Notes: a model not told the origin generated them from the letters alone. A DNA stretch of 50,265 nt from SAR116 cluster bacterium AG-426-B08 (GCA_003213175.1 QCNN01000007.1:1-50265); one strand, 5' to 3'; numbered from the stretch's first letter, positions 36,529 through 45,624 are shown. Made by a program: numbers and translations.

Positions 36529-36563
36529 TATAGCCTGATCCAATGGATTGGGCTATACTTTTT
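36529..36563 (+). terminator. Rho-independent terminator / attenuator-like hairpin
   Basis: TATAGCCTGATCC pairs with GGATTGGGCTATA over 13 base pairs (two G-T wobbles) with an AAT loop (36529-36557), then C and five T's (36559-36563). It follows the binding-protein stop by six bases, so it ends the ABC operon transcript. The DUF1989 start codon comes only two bases after the T-tract, so it may also affect that gene. Confidence 0.8.
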
Positions 36564-36565
36564 CA

Positions 36566-37227
36566 ATGAAAAAAAAATATAAAATACCAGCTTCATTTGG
36601 TAAAGCTTAAAAGTGAAATCAAATGATACAATTAAACTAATTAATACCTTTGGTACTCAAGTAGTAGATTGTTGGGCTATAAATACAAATGATGTAAACG
36701 AATACATGAGCATGGAGACTAGTAGAGTTTGGTCTCAAAGATTAAACCCTATATTAGGTGATACATTTGTAACTAATTATAGAAACCCTATACTTACAAT
36801 TGTTGAAGATACATCACCAGGTATCCATGATACTTTTATGGCTGCTTGTGATAAAAAAAGATATGAATTATTGGGAGTTTCAGAATACCATAGAAATTGT
36901 TCTGATAATTTAATTGAAGCTTTAAAAGAAAAAAATATTTTTTTACAAAATACAATTTTAGCTTCATTTAATATTTTTATGAACATTGAGGTTCAGCCTG
37001 ACAACATTAGTTTGAAAACTTTACCTACAGTATCTAAACCTGGAGATTATATAACCCTGAGAGCAGAAATGGATTGTCATGTTGTATTTTCCTCATGTCC
37101 TCAAGATATAGTTAAGATTCAAGGCCAAAATGATAATACTCCCAAAAGTGTAGAAATAGAAATAACAACTAATGATATTAGGTATCAAAAATTAAAAATT
37201 AAAAAGTCTTGGTCGCCAAAAAATTAA
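36566..37227 (+). CDS. DUF1989 / urea-carboxylase-associated protein, with apparent one-base deletion near the N-terminus
   Basis: A reading from GTG at 36613 gives 204 residues beginning mid-domain. Immediately upstream, ATG 36566 encodes MKKKYKIPASFGKA and then hits TAA at 36608; restoring one T there joins the frames to 220 residues reading IPASFGKALKVKSND, the usual family start. The core INTFGTQVVDCWA, EDTSPGIHDTFMAACDKKRY, LFMN-like FNIFMNIEVQ, PGDYITLRAEMDC and SSCPQDI are all DUF1989. Relatives include carboxyguanidine deiminase subunits. Urease nearby suggests nitrogen salvage. Start and indel inferred. Confidence 0.8.
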
Positions 37228-38237
37228 TTTTTCTGATACCAAACAACTTCATTTAAATCTGTTTCACTTCTTGCGAAACCAATTGATTCAAGATGTATTA
37301 AATGTGCTCTAGCTTCACCTATAGCAAAATGCATTTGTTCATTTCCAATTTTTCTATCAAAAATTAAGTCAATACTATTCATAATGTTTATCTTTTTTTC
37401 TGCCATTTCATTTTTTAAAATATTAAGTCTATTTTCATGATGTCTTATCAAATTATCAGCCCTTTCATTTCCTTTTTTGAACGGCCAATCATGACAAGGA
37501 AATACTAGTGTTTCTGAACCAATTTTTTTAATATCATTTAAATAAGTTAAGTAACCTCCAAGTCTATCATCTTTGGGGTCAAAAAAATTATCTGATATAT
37601 TTGGTGAAATTCTTGGTAGCAAAAAATCACCCGCCAAATAAAGTTTTCTTTTTTCATCAAACATAGAAATATGTTCAGGAGAGTGACCTGAATCTGTTCT
37701 TACTATCCATTTTCCATTTTTAGAATTAAAAACCTTACCTTTTTTTATAATTTCAAATTTAGGAAGCTCATAAACTCTATTTTTATATAATCTTGTAGCT
37801 TTAAGCATTTCATTTTTTTGATCTAGGGGCATTCCAGCTCTTTGAAATACGTGATTAAACAATTTTGAATATTCTTCTTCACTCATAGACAGCAATTTAT
37901 TAGCTGTAAAAAATTCCTTTTCTGTTGTATAAGCTGGCACGTTAAATTTTTTTTGAAGCCAACCGGCCATACCCATATGATCAGGATGATAATGTGTAAT
38001 AATTAAACCACAAATTTTTTGCATGCAAAGTGGGCCATTCAACAGATTATTCCACATTTCATGAGAGTGGTCTGACTTTAATCCACTATCAATAATTAAC
38101 CACCCATCATTGGTAACTAAAAAAAATAAATTTACATGATTTAATCTGAAGGGAAGTTCAAATTGTGTCCAATATAAATCTTCTTCAATTTGTTTAAGTT
38201 CGCCAAAATTTGGTATTTCAATATTTAGTTTTTCCAA
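37224..38237 (-). CDS. Metallo-beta-lactamase-fold hydrolase
   Basis: 337 residues. Metal ligands are in LIITHYHPDHMGMAGWL near residue 78 (HxHxDH), then DSGHSPEHISMF near 181, YLAGDFLLPRISPN near 198 and FPCHDWPF near 246. The C-terminal ~60 residues (GEARAHLIHLESIGFARSE) form a winged-helix-like tail as in LACTB2-type thioesterase/ribonuclease relatives. The start is TTG at 38237 with AAAGGA six bases upstream, lying one base after the photolyase stop; the two are coupled. Substrate unknown. Its stop overlaps the DUF1989 stop on the other strand. Confidence 0.85.
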   Translation of the reverse strand: MEKLNIEIPNFGELKQIEEDLYWTQFELPFRLNHVNLFFLVTNDGWLIIDSGLKSDHSHEMWNNLLNGPLCMQKICGLIITHYHPDHMGMAGWLQKKFNVPAYTTEKEFFTANKLLSMSEEEYSKLFNHVFQRAGMPLDQKNEMLKATRLYKNRVYELPKFEIIKKGKVFNSKNGKWIVRTDSGHSPEHISMFDEKRKLYLAGDFLLPRISPNISDNFFDPKDDRLGGYLTYLNDIKKIGSETLVFPCHDWPFKKGNERADNLIRHHENRLNILKNEMAEKKINIMNSIDLIFDRKIGNEQMHFAIGEARAHLIHLESIGFARSETDLNEVVWYQKN

Positions 38238-38238
38238 T

Positions 38239-39408
38239 TTATAATCCTTTATCTATATCTACAATTTCATTCAATTTAAGTAAATCAGGAATTTTTTTCT
38301 TGAAATTAAAAAAGCCTTTAGTTGCATAAGGATACGCCAACCGATCCCAATCTCTGATGTAGAAATTATAATTTATATTTTCTTCGTTTAATTTGTAAAG
38401 GAAACTTTTTTTATTTAAAATATTATTTCCTACAGTTTCGTATGGAATAATTAAATTTTTAATTTTTTCTCTTTTTACCCATGATATTAGTTCATTTAAG
38501 TTTGATATCAATTTTATATCATTAATAGTTTTAAAAATATTTTCTGTTAACTTTTTTTCGAAATTTAAAACTAGTTCACTTTTAAAGTTTTCATTATTAG
38601 AATCAGTGAAGATACAGCTCTTAAAATCAATTTTTTTTTCGGCAAAGACATTATTTATTGTTAAGTCATTATTGGTTAAAACCACGCCAGGGTTGTAAAA
38701 ATTTTTTATTTCTAAAAATTTATCTGGAACTGGGTTTAAAACTTTTTCATCAAAACTTTCAGATGCAATAGTTTGGATATTTTCATTCAATTGGTTTTTT
38801 GGGTTAAATCTTTTATTTGTATAAAAATTTATATTTTCTGCTCGAGCCAAATAATATTTTCCCACAGTTTGTAACCCTGCCACCCATCTCCAACCAAGAG
38901 TGTTAGATGCTGGACACCAATCTAAGAGATGTTTTTTAAAGAAATTCGCTCCTAATTTCCATGGTTTATTAAGAGTAAAAATCCAAATACTTGCATACCA
39001 CATTCTTGCATGGTTATGCAGATAGCCAGTTTCAACTAATTCCTCAGTCCAATGATCAAAACATTTTATGCCAGTTCTTTTTGGTATTTCTGGATATTTT
39101 TTTTCATTCTCGTAATCTCTGAAAATCCAAGGATGGGACTCTAACCATCCTTTCCAATAAGTTCTCCAAAAAATTTCTTGAACAAATTTTTCAATTTTTT
39201 GAATGTTAAAATATTTTGTGCTTATTTTTAATATTTCATTTTCATCAACAAACCTTCTTTTAATGTATGGAGATAAATTTGATACATTTTTGTGAGGAGG
39301 GCCTAAATCAAAATTTCTTTTTGAGGCATAATTACGAAGATGTTTTTTACAAAAATACTCAAATTTTTGAATTAAATCTTCTCTATTTGTTATCAATTTT
39401 GTTTTCAT
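38239..39408 (-). CDS. Photolyase/cryptochrome FAD-binding protein with apparently inverted domain order
   Basis: 389 residues. The photolyase FAD domain comes first: NLSPYIKRRFV at 44-54, EIFWRTYWKGWLESHPW at 78-94, ELVETGYLHNHARMWYASIW at 123-142, then ASNTLGWRWVAGLQTVGKYY at 167-186 and ARAENINFY. Residues ~240-375 look like an alpha/beta nucleotide-type fold (GVVLTNNDLTINN, KNLIIPYETVG) that normally precedes the FAD domain. It should repair UV pyrimidine dimers with light, or sense blue light. It is co-transcribed with the downstream hydrolase. The domain-order call needs structure prediction. Confidence 0.8.
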   Translation of the reverse strand: MKTKLITNREDLIQKFEYFCKKHLRNYASKRNFDLGPPHKNVSNLSPYIKRRFVDENEILKISTKYFNIQKIEKFVQEIFWRTYWKGWLESHPWIFRDYENEKKYPEIPKRTGIKCFDHWTEELVETGYLHNHARMWYASIWIFTLNKPWKLGANFFKKHLLDWCPASNTLGWRWVAGLQTVGKYYLARAENINFYTNKRFNPKNQLNENIQTIASESFDEKVLNPVPDKFLEIKNFYNPGVVLTNNDLTINNVFAEKKIDFKSCIFTDSNNENFKSELVLNFEKKLTENIFKTINDIKLISNLNELISWVKREKIKNLIIPYETVGNNILNKKSFLYKLNEENINYNFYIRDWDRLAYPYATKGFFNFKKKIPDLLKLNEIVDIDKGL

Positions 39409-39505
39409 TGAAAATACAATTGTTTGATTTACTTTTAGAAATGTCTTAGATACTACTAGAACTATCTAATATTTTTTTTATTAAAAACAAGTAAAAGGTT
39501 ACAAA

Positions 39506-40723
39506 ATGAAAAGTCCATTGAAGGGAATAAAAATCTTGGATCTTACAAGAGTTTTGGCAGGTCCTTACTGCACCCAGATATTAGGCGATCTAGGGGCTGA
39601 AATAATTAAAGTTGAAAGACCAGAGACAGGCGACGATACTAGAGGTTTTGCACCTCCTTTCCTAAAAAATGATAATGGAGAAGAAACAGATTTGAGTGCA
39701 TACTACTGTGGAGCAAATCGAAATAAAAAATCCATTACAATTAATTTAAGTGAAAAACAAGGCCAGGAATTGGTAAAAATGTTGCTTAAAGATTGTGACA
39801 TTTTAGTTGAAAATTTTAAGACAGGGACCTTAAAGAAATTTGGTCTAGCTTATGAAGATTTAAAAGAAGATTTTCCACGTCTCATTTTTTGTTCAATAAC
39901 CGGTTTTGGTCAAACAGGTCCATATGCTTCAAGGCCAGGTTATGATGGATTAATACAAGCCATGGGGGGTGTAATGGGTTTAACAGGTGATCCTGATGGC
40001 GAGCCAATGAAAGTTGGTGTTCCAATTGGAGATTTGATGGCTGGAATGTATGCTGCTGTTGGAATTTTGGCAGCCGTAAAACATCAAGCAGATAACGATG
40101 AAGGACAATTTATAGATATAGGTATGCTTGATACTCATGTCGCATGGTTAGCTAATCAAGGAATGAACTATCTTTCTACAGATAATAATCCACAAAGACT
40201 TGGCAATCAGCACCCAAATATTGTGCCCTACCAAGTTATGCCAACTGCAGATGGATATATAGTTCTTTCAGTTGGAAATGATCCAACATTCGAAAGATTT
40301 TGCAAAGTAGCTAATGAAGAAGAACTTCTTGATGATGATAGGTTTAAAACAAATGCATCAAGGGTATCAAATAGAGAATATGTTACAGAAACACTCAATA
40401 AAATAACAAAAAAAAGAACCTCTGCAACATGGTTAAAAGAATTAGAAAAAGCGAAAATAGGTTGTGGCCCAATAAATAATTTATCAGATGTTTTTAATGA
40501 TCCTCATGTTCTCTCTAGAGAAATGATTATAGAAGTTAAACATTCTAAGACGGGTAATAAACCGCTTAAATTGATAGCTAATCCCATAAAAATGACTGAG
40601 ACACCAGTGACATATCGATATCCACCCCCTTTGTTAGGTGAACATACTGATGAGATTTTAACTGAACATTTAAAATTAACTATCGAAGATATTAAAAGAT
40701 TAAAAGTTAATAAAATTGTCTAA
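39506..40723 (+). CDS. CaiB/BaiF family CoA transferase
   Basis: 405 residues, class III CoA transferase. It begins KGIKILDLTRVLAGPYCTQI and continues DLGAEIIKVERPETGDDTRG. The catalytic aspartate lies in VPIGDLMAGMYAAVGIL near residue 170. GFGQTGPYASRPGYDGLIQAM and the late PPPLLGEHTDEIL are family marks. It moves CoA between carboxylic acids (formyl-CoA, carnitine or bile-acid types). It is followed by an MFS carboxylate-type transporter, suggesting uptake then activation of an organic acid; the acid is unidentified. Confidence 0.9.
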   Translation: MKSPLKGIKILDLTRVLAGPYCTQILGDLGAEIIKVERPETGDDTRGFAPPFLKNDNGEETDLSAYYCGANRNKKSITINLSEKQGQELVKMLLKDCDILVENFKTGTLKKFGLAYEDLKEDFPRLIFCSITGFGQTGPYASRPGYDGLIQAMGGVMGLTGDPDGEPMKVGVPIGDLMAGMYAAVGILAAVKHQADNDEGQFIDIGMLDTHVAWLANQGMNYLSTDNNPQRLGNQHPNIVPYQVMPTADGYIVLSVGNDPTFERFCKVANEEELLDDDRFKTNASRVSNREYVTETLNKITKKRTSATWLKELEKAKIGCGPINNLSDVFNDPHVLSREMIIEVKHSKTGNKPLKLIANPIKMTETPVTYRYPPPLLGEHTDEILTEHLKLTIEDIKRLKVNKIV

Positions 40724-40774
40724 ATCTCTCTTATAGTAATAATGCTTTGAGTAAATAATTTTAGGAAAAGTAAA

Positions 40775-41986
40775 ATGATTCAAAATGACTCTATACATTC
40801 TTGGTTGAGAGCATGCCAATTATTTTTGTTAGGTGTGATTGGAACAGTAGGTATGTGGTCTGTAGTAGTTTTTATTCCAGAAATTGAAAATGAGTTCAAA
40901 GTAGACAGAGGCACCTCAAGTTTTTTGTATGCCGCAACAATGTTTGGTTTTGGTCTTGGAACAGTTATAATAGGAAAGATTTATGATAAACATGGAATAA
41001 AAAAACCTATCATAATTGCTTCTTTAAGTTTGATAATTTCATATTATTTTTATTCAAAATCAATTTATTTTTGGAATCTTATAATATTGCAGACCATCAT
41101 GGGTTTCGCTTCAGCAACGTTCTTTGGTCCAGCTATGGCTGATATATCTAATTTTTTTAAAAAACAGAGAGGTTTCGCTTTATCTATAGTTGCAAGTGCT
41201 AATTATGTGGCAGGAGCAACATGGCCATTATTAATTGGTTATTTTTTAAAATTTATTGACTGGAAAACTACACATTTTTGGATATCAATATGTTTGTTTA
41301 TCATGATACCACTTATACTTTTACTAAAAAATCCTTCTGTAGATGAAAGCAAATCTCAGGACATCAAGCAAAGGTATAGAGATATAAAATTAAATCTTTC
41401 AAATAATCAAATCCAAATTTTGTTAATGCTTGCTGGTGTATGCTGTTGTGTTGCTATGGCAATGCCACAAGTACATATGGTAGCTTTATGTGTTGATAAT
41501 GGTTTTGGGCTTCAAGTTGGCACAGAAATTTTAGCTGTTATGCTGTATAGTGGTATGATAAGCAGAATTGTGTTTGGAATGATTTCTGATAGAATTGGAC
41601 CTATATTAACTCTATTGTTAGGCTCATTTTTGCAAATGGCATCGTTAACATTTTTCCTACCATTTTCTTCTGAAATATCTTTGTATGTTGTTTCTTTTAT
41701 GTTTGGATTATCACAAGGTGGAATTGTTCCCGCTTATGCAATAATTATTAGAAAATATTTGCCAATTAAAGAAGCTGGATTAAGAGTTGGGCTTGTTATA
41801 GGTGCAACTATTGTTGGCATGTCACTAGGAGGATGGATGTCAGGGGAAATTTTTGATATTACAGCATCTTATTATTTTGCCTTTATCAATGGAATTATAT
41901 GGAATTTATTTAATTTAATTATAGTAATATATATTATATTTAAGTCTGATTTCTGGCATAATAGAAAAGTAATATCAATTGGATAA
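40775..41986 (+). CDS. MFS transporter (monocarboxylate / oxalate-formate antiporter-like)
   Basis: 403 residues, 12 membrane helices. The half-repeat loop GKIYDKHGIKKP is near residue 67, and MISDRIGPILT lies near 268. MGFASATFFGPAMADISNFF and the N-terminal GTVGMWSVVVFIPE resemble MCT/OFA carboxylate transporters. Its position directly after CaiB favours an organic acid. AGGAAA sits upstream of the ATG. Overlap or tight spacing with the gate-domain gene indicates one operon. Confidence 0.82.
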   Translation: MIQNDSIHSWLRACQLFLLGVIGTVGMWSVVVFIPEIENEFKVDRGTSSFLYAATMFGFGLGTVIIGKIYDKHGIKKPIIIASLSLIISYYFYSKSIYFWNLIILQTIMGFASATFFGPAMADISNFFKKQRGFALSIVASANYVAGATWPLLIGYFLKFIDWKTTHFWISICLFIMIPLILLLKNPSVDESKSQDIKQRYRDIKLNLSNNQIQILLMLAGVCCCVAMAMPQVHMVALCVDNGFGLQVGTEILAVMLYSGMISRIVFGMISDRIGPILTLLLGSFLQMASLTFFLPFSSEISLYVVSFMFGLSQGGIVPAYAIIIRKYLPIKEAGLRVGLVIGATIVGMSLGGWMSGEIFDITASYYFAFINGIIWNLFNLIIVIYIIFKSDFWHNRKVISIG

Positions 41987-41990
41987 AAGT

Positions 41991-42968
41991 ATGAAAAAAT
42001 TAAAAGATATTGTTAAAAATATTTTTGAAATTACATATGAACTTTTCAGAATAATGATACCTACTTTAATTATTGTTAAAATTTTACAAGAGTTCGGTTT
42101 TGTAGATGTTTTAAATAATTTATTGTCACCTCTGATGTTCTTAGTAGGGTTACCGGAAGAGATTGGTATAGTTGTTACTACAACAATACTTACAAGCCCT
42201 TACACTGGTCTTGCAGTATTATCAGGTTTACCATTAGAAAATGGATTGACTAGTGCTCAAGCTAGTGTTTTAGGATTATTAATTTTATTTGCTCATTCAT
42301 TACCTATAGAATCATTAATATGTAGAAGAGCAGGCGTTAGAATCAGAGCAACTATTTTTGTGCGGTTAATTTTAGGGTTTTTATTTTGTGTTATTTTAAA
42401 TCAATTTTTAAGTGCAACAAATTTATTAAGCTCTCAAGCAACTATAATAATTCCATTCTCTGAACCATCACCAATTTTATTAGATTGGGCGATTAATCAA
42501 ATAAAAACACTTTTCATTATATTTATAATAATTGTGTTGATTGTGATCTTAATCGAAATTTTTAAATATATTGGTATTCAAAGGCTTATAGAATTATCAC
42601 TAAAACCATTTCTTAATTTAATAGGTGTAGGTGAAAGGGCATCAACAATTGCTGTGGTTGGTGTAACTTTGGGTATAGGGTTTGGCGGAGGTCTTTTAAT
42701 TCAAGAAGTTAAATCTGGTAAAATAAAATACAAGGATGTTTTTGGCGTAATTACTTTAATTGGAATGTTACACAGTGTAATAGAAGATACTGGGCTAGTA
42801 AGTTTGATGGGAGCAAATATATTTATTACCTTATTATTAAGGTGTGTTTTAACACTTCTATGTGTTTATTTGATTTTAAAAATATTTTCAAATTACTCTG
42901 AAGAATTTTGGAAGAAATATTTAGTAAATGATAATATTCCAAAACAAAGTTATGGTAATATTTCTTGA
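41991..42968 (+). CDS. Nucleoside-recognition (Gate) domain membrane protein
   Basis: About 325 residues from the ATG at 41991, four bases after the MFS stop; a TTG at 41979 overlapping the MFS gene is a weaker choice. It is hydrophobic with two Gate-like repeats: IMIPTLIIVKILQEFG with TTTILTSPYTGLAVLSGLP, and LKPFLNLIGVGERASTIAV with GIGFGGGLLI. The family occurs in nucleoside transporters, FeoB and spore-maturation proteins and is thought to pass small solutes; the function here is unknown. Its end overlaps a convergent SDR by 19 bases. Confidence 0.78.
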   Translation: MKKLKDIVKNIFEITYELFRIMIPTLIIVKILQEFGFVDVLNNLLSPLMFLVGLPEEIGIVVTTTILTSPYTGLAVLSGLPLENGLTSAQASVLGLLILFAHSLPIESLICRRAGVRIRATIFVRLILGFLFCVILNQFLSATNLLSSQATIIIPFSEPSPILLDWAINQIKTLFIIFIIIVLIVILIEIFKYIGIQRLIELSLKPFLNLIGVGERASTIAVVGVTLGIGFGGGLLIQEVKSGKIKYKDVFGVITLIGMLHSVIEDTGLVSLMGANIFITLLLRCVLTLLCVYLILKIFSNYSEEFWKKYLVNDNIPKQSYGNIS

Positions 42969-43648
42969 TTATTCCAATCAAAAATTTTTCCATTATCATT
43001 ATTAGTTTTTGTTTCTATAACATTAAAGAGATAATTTGCAGATGTTTCAGGACTAAAATAATTTTTATTGTTATTTTTAAAAGGATCTGAAAGTTTTGAA
43101 GTTACAGTCCCAGGATGTAAACCAAAAATAATACTATTTTTATTTGTTCTATTTATTTCAATTGCAAAATTTTTAATAATCATATTTAGAGCAGATTTAG
43201 ATGCTCTATATGAATACCAACCTCCTAAAAAGTTATCGCTAATGCTTCCAACTCTGGCTGATAGAGATGCAAATTTAGAGATTCTATTTTTATTTAATTT
43301 TGGAAGAAAATATTTTCCAATTAATAAAGTTGGAAGTGTATTGGCAGAAATCATATTATTAAACTTTTCAACGGTTAAGTCTTTGATTGATTTCTCTGGA
43401 TTTAAAAGTGCCCCAATCGAAATCAAGATAATATCAAATGAAAAATTTATTTTATTTGATGTAGTTAATAAATCTTCTTCATCTAGATAGTTTAATGAAA
43501 AACAAAAAGCTTTTTTATTATGAATTTCTGTTTTTTTTCTAGAAAAACAAAAAACTTTTTCAACATTATCTTGTTCTGTGTATTTTTTACAAAGGGCAGA
43601 TCCAATTGCACCTGAACTTCCAAATATAGCTATATTTAATTTACTCAT
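42950..43648 (-). CDS. SDR family oxidoreductase (atypical)
   Basis: 232 residues. The cofactor motif is IAIFGSSGAIGSALCKKY at residues 5-22, lacking the classic TGxxxGIG. The active-site pair lies in YSYRASKSALNM near 143, with FASLSARVG supplying serine. ISIGALLNPEKS replaces the NAG motif. It fits C-factor-like SDRs (CsgA type). It lies between convergent membrane-protein and divergent esterase genes. Substrate unknown. Confidence 0.8.
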   Translation of the reverse strand: MSKLNIAIFGSSGAIGSALCKKYTEQDNVEKVFCFSRKKTEIHNKKAFCFSLNYLDEEDLLTTSNKINFSFDIILISIGALLNPEKSIKDLTVEKFNNMISANTLPTLLIGKYFLPKLNKNRISKFASLSARVGSISDNFLGGWYSYRASKSALNMIIKNFAIEINRTNKNSIIFGLHPGTVTSKLSDPFKNNNKNYFSPETSANYLFNVIETKTNNDNGKIFDWNNQEILP

Positions 43649-43714
43649 ATCAATTTTCTAATAATTTAAGATTTAATTATATAAATTGATTTTAAAAGAA
43701 CATATATTAAAAAA

Positions 43715-44455
43715 ATGTCAGATAAATTACATTTTTTATTGATTCATGGCTCTTGGCATGGGGGATGGATTTGGAATGATTTAAGAATAAAGCTTATTGA
43801 GAAAGGCTTTGACGTCTCTTGTCCTACATTGACAGGTTTAGGTGAGAGAAAACACTTAATTTCAAAAAAAATTACAATTGATACTTTTATTCACGACGTA
43901 GAAAACCATATCACCTTCCATGATCTAGAAAATATAGTGCTCGTTGGACATAGTTTTGCAGGTAGTATAATTTCAGGAATTGCCGATCGAATGAAAAGCA
44001 AAATTAAATTATTAATTTATTTCGATAGTTTAATTTTATTTGATGGCGAAACTCCATTCGATACTCTTCCAAAACAAATCGTTACAGATAGAATAAATTT
44101 ATCGAAGCTATATGATGATGGAATTTCTATACCTGCTCCAAGTCCTGATAAATTTGGTATTTTTGATATAAAACAATCTAAATATTTAAAATCAAAATTA
44201 ACACCAATGCCATTAAGTTCTTTCAAATCGAAGTTAACTTTAAAAAATAAAATTGGAAATAATCTACCTCTATGTTATTTAAAATGTAATAACCCTGAAT
44301 ATAGAATATTAGAATATCATAGAAAAAGGGTGGAGGAGTTAGGGTGGTCAGTATATGATCTTAATGCGGGTCATGATGCGATGTTAAGTAATCCACATGA
44401 AACAATAAATCTTTTTTATAAAATATTATCAAATGAATTAATTAAGGATATCTAA
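43715..44455 (+). CDS. Alpha/beta hydrolase (EstC / MenH-like esterase)
   Basis: 246 residues. It begins FLLIHGSWHGGWIWNDLR (oxyanion HG), with VSCPTLTGLGERKHL near residue 35. The nucleophile lies in VLVGHSFAGSII near 75-86, and the catalytic His in LNAGHDAMLSNPHE near 220. Relatives cleave short-chain or aryl esters, or act as C-C hydrolases. It is the first of a run with thiolase (two bases apart) and SixA, so it may hydrolyse an acyl substrate feeding beta-oxidation. Confidence 0.85.
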   Translation: MSDKLHFLLIHGSWHGGWIWNDLRIKLIEKGFDVSCPTLTGLGERKHLISKKITIDTFIHDVENHITFHDLENIVLVGHSFAGSIISGIADRMKSKIKLLIYFDSLILFDGETPFDTLPKQIVTDRINLSKLYDDGISIPAPSPDKFGIFDIKQSKYLKSKLTPMPLSSFKSKLTLKNKIGNNLPLCYLKCNNPEYRILEYHRKRVEELGWSVYDLNAGHDAMLSNPHETINLFYKILSNELIKDI

Positions 44456-44457
44456 AA

Positions 44458-45621
44458 ATGACAAATATTATTGGTTGGGGACATAATAAGTTTGGTAAAA
44501 ATGATGAACAGTCCTCAGAAGACATGATTGCAGATGTGGTTTCACAGGCTATTAAACATGCTGACATAGATCCAAAGGAAATTGATAATATAGTTGTTGG
44601 AACATTTAATAATGGTTTTCAAAAACAAGATTTTCATGGTGCGCTGCCGGCTATTAATTGTGAGGACTTAAAATACGTCCCATCTATTAGAGTTGAAAAT
44701 GCATGTGCAACGGGTTCAGCTGCTATAAATACTGCGATTAATAGTATTGACGCAAAAAAATCAAAATTAAATTTAGTTGTTGGTGTTGAAAAAATGACTG
44801 ACAGAACAACAAGTGAGGCTGGTGATATTTTACTTGGAGCAAGTTATAGAAAAGAGGAAGATAAAATTAATGGTGGCTTTGCAGGTGTGTTTGCTCAAAT
44901 TACTGACGCATATTTTCAAAAATTTGGAGATAAATCTAAATATCTTTCAAAAATTTCTGCTAAAAATCATAAAAATGGTTCAGTTAATCCCTATGCACAT
45001 ATGCAAGTTGATCTTGGGTATGATTTTTGTAATAACATCTCAGAAAAAAATCCTTTGGTTGTATCACCTTTGAAAAGAAGTGATTGTTCCATGATATCTG
45101 ACGGAGCTGCTGCATTAATTATTGCTGATGACGATATTGCTGAAAATGCTCAACAAGCAATAAGGTTTCTTTCAAGAGTTCAAACAAATGATATATTGCC
45201 AATGAGTAAAAGGGATAAAACAGAGTTTAAAGGCGCAAGTATTTCATGGCAAAAAGCTCTGAATGAGTCAAAACTGACCTTGAATGATCTTTCTTTCGTA
45301 GAAACTCATGATTGTTTTACAATAGCTGAATTAATTGAATATGAAGCTATGGGGTTAACTAAAAGAGGCGAGGGTTTTAGAGCTCTTGAAGAGGGTGTTG
45401 TATACAAAGATGGAAAGCTTCCTATTAATCCTTCTGGTGGGTTAAAAGCCAAAGGACATCCGGTAGGAGCAACGGGTGTTTCTCAACATGTTATGGCTTG
45501 TATGCAGTTAGTAAATGAGGCAAATGAAATGCAGATTAATAATGCTACATTAGCCGGGATTTTCAATATGGGCGGTTCTGCTGTTGCAAACTATGTATCT
45601 ATTTTAGAGAGAAAATTTTGA
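44458..45621 (+). CDS. Thiolase family protein (acetyl-CoA acetyltransferase-like)
   Basis: 387 residues. The N-terminal active-site cysteine (about Cys83) is in VENACATGSAAINTAI. ETHDCFTIAELIEYEAMGL near residue 281 and NPSGGLKAKGHPVGATGV near 323 carry the conserved histidines. The ETHDCFTI element is typical of SCP2/lipid-transfer-type thiolases rather than PhaA or FadA. It cleaves or condenses 3-ketoacyl-CoA. It starts two bases after the esterase gene. Its neighbours include crotonase and acyl-CoA dehydrogenases on the other strand, giving most of a beta-oxidation route. Confidence 0.88.
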   Translation: MTNIIGWGHNKFGKNDEQSSEDMIADVVSQAIKHADIDPKEIDNIVVGTFNNGFQKQDFHGALPAINCEDLKYVPSIRVENACATGSAAINTAINSIDAKKSKLNLVVGVEKMTDRTTSEAGDILLGASYRKEEDKINGGFAGVFAQITDAYFQKFGDKSKYLSKISAKNHKNGSVNPYAHMQVDLGYDFCNNISEKNPLVVSPLKRSDCSMISDGAAALIIADDDIAENAQQAIRFLSRVQTNDILPMSKRDKTEFKGASISWQKALNESKLTLNDLSFVETHDCFTIAELIEYEAMGLTKRGEGFRALEEGVVYKDGKLPINPSGGLKAKGHPVGATGVSQHVMACMQLVNEANEMQINNATLAGIFNMGGSAVANYVSILERKF

Positions 45622-45624
45622 TAA

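Noticed and set aside
36613-37227. GTG at 36613 as a genuine DUF1989 start
   Set aside because: It begins mid-domain with no ribosome site, while the missing family N-terminus is encoded just upstream in another frame.
44813-45073. Short open frame inside the thiolase gene
   Set aside because: It overlaps conserved thiolase coding sequence in another frame; it is a shadow of that gene.
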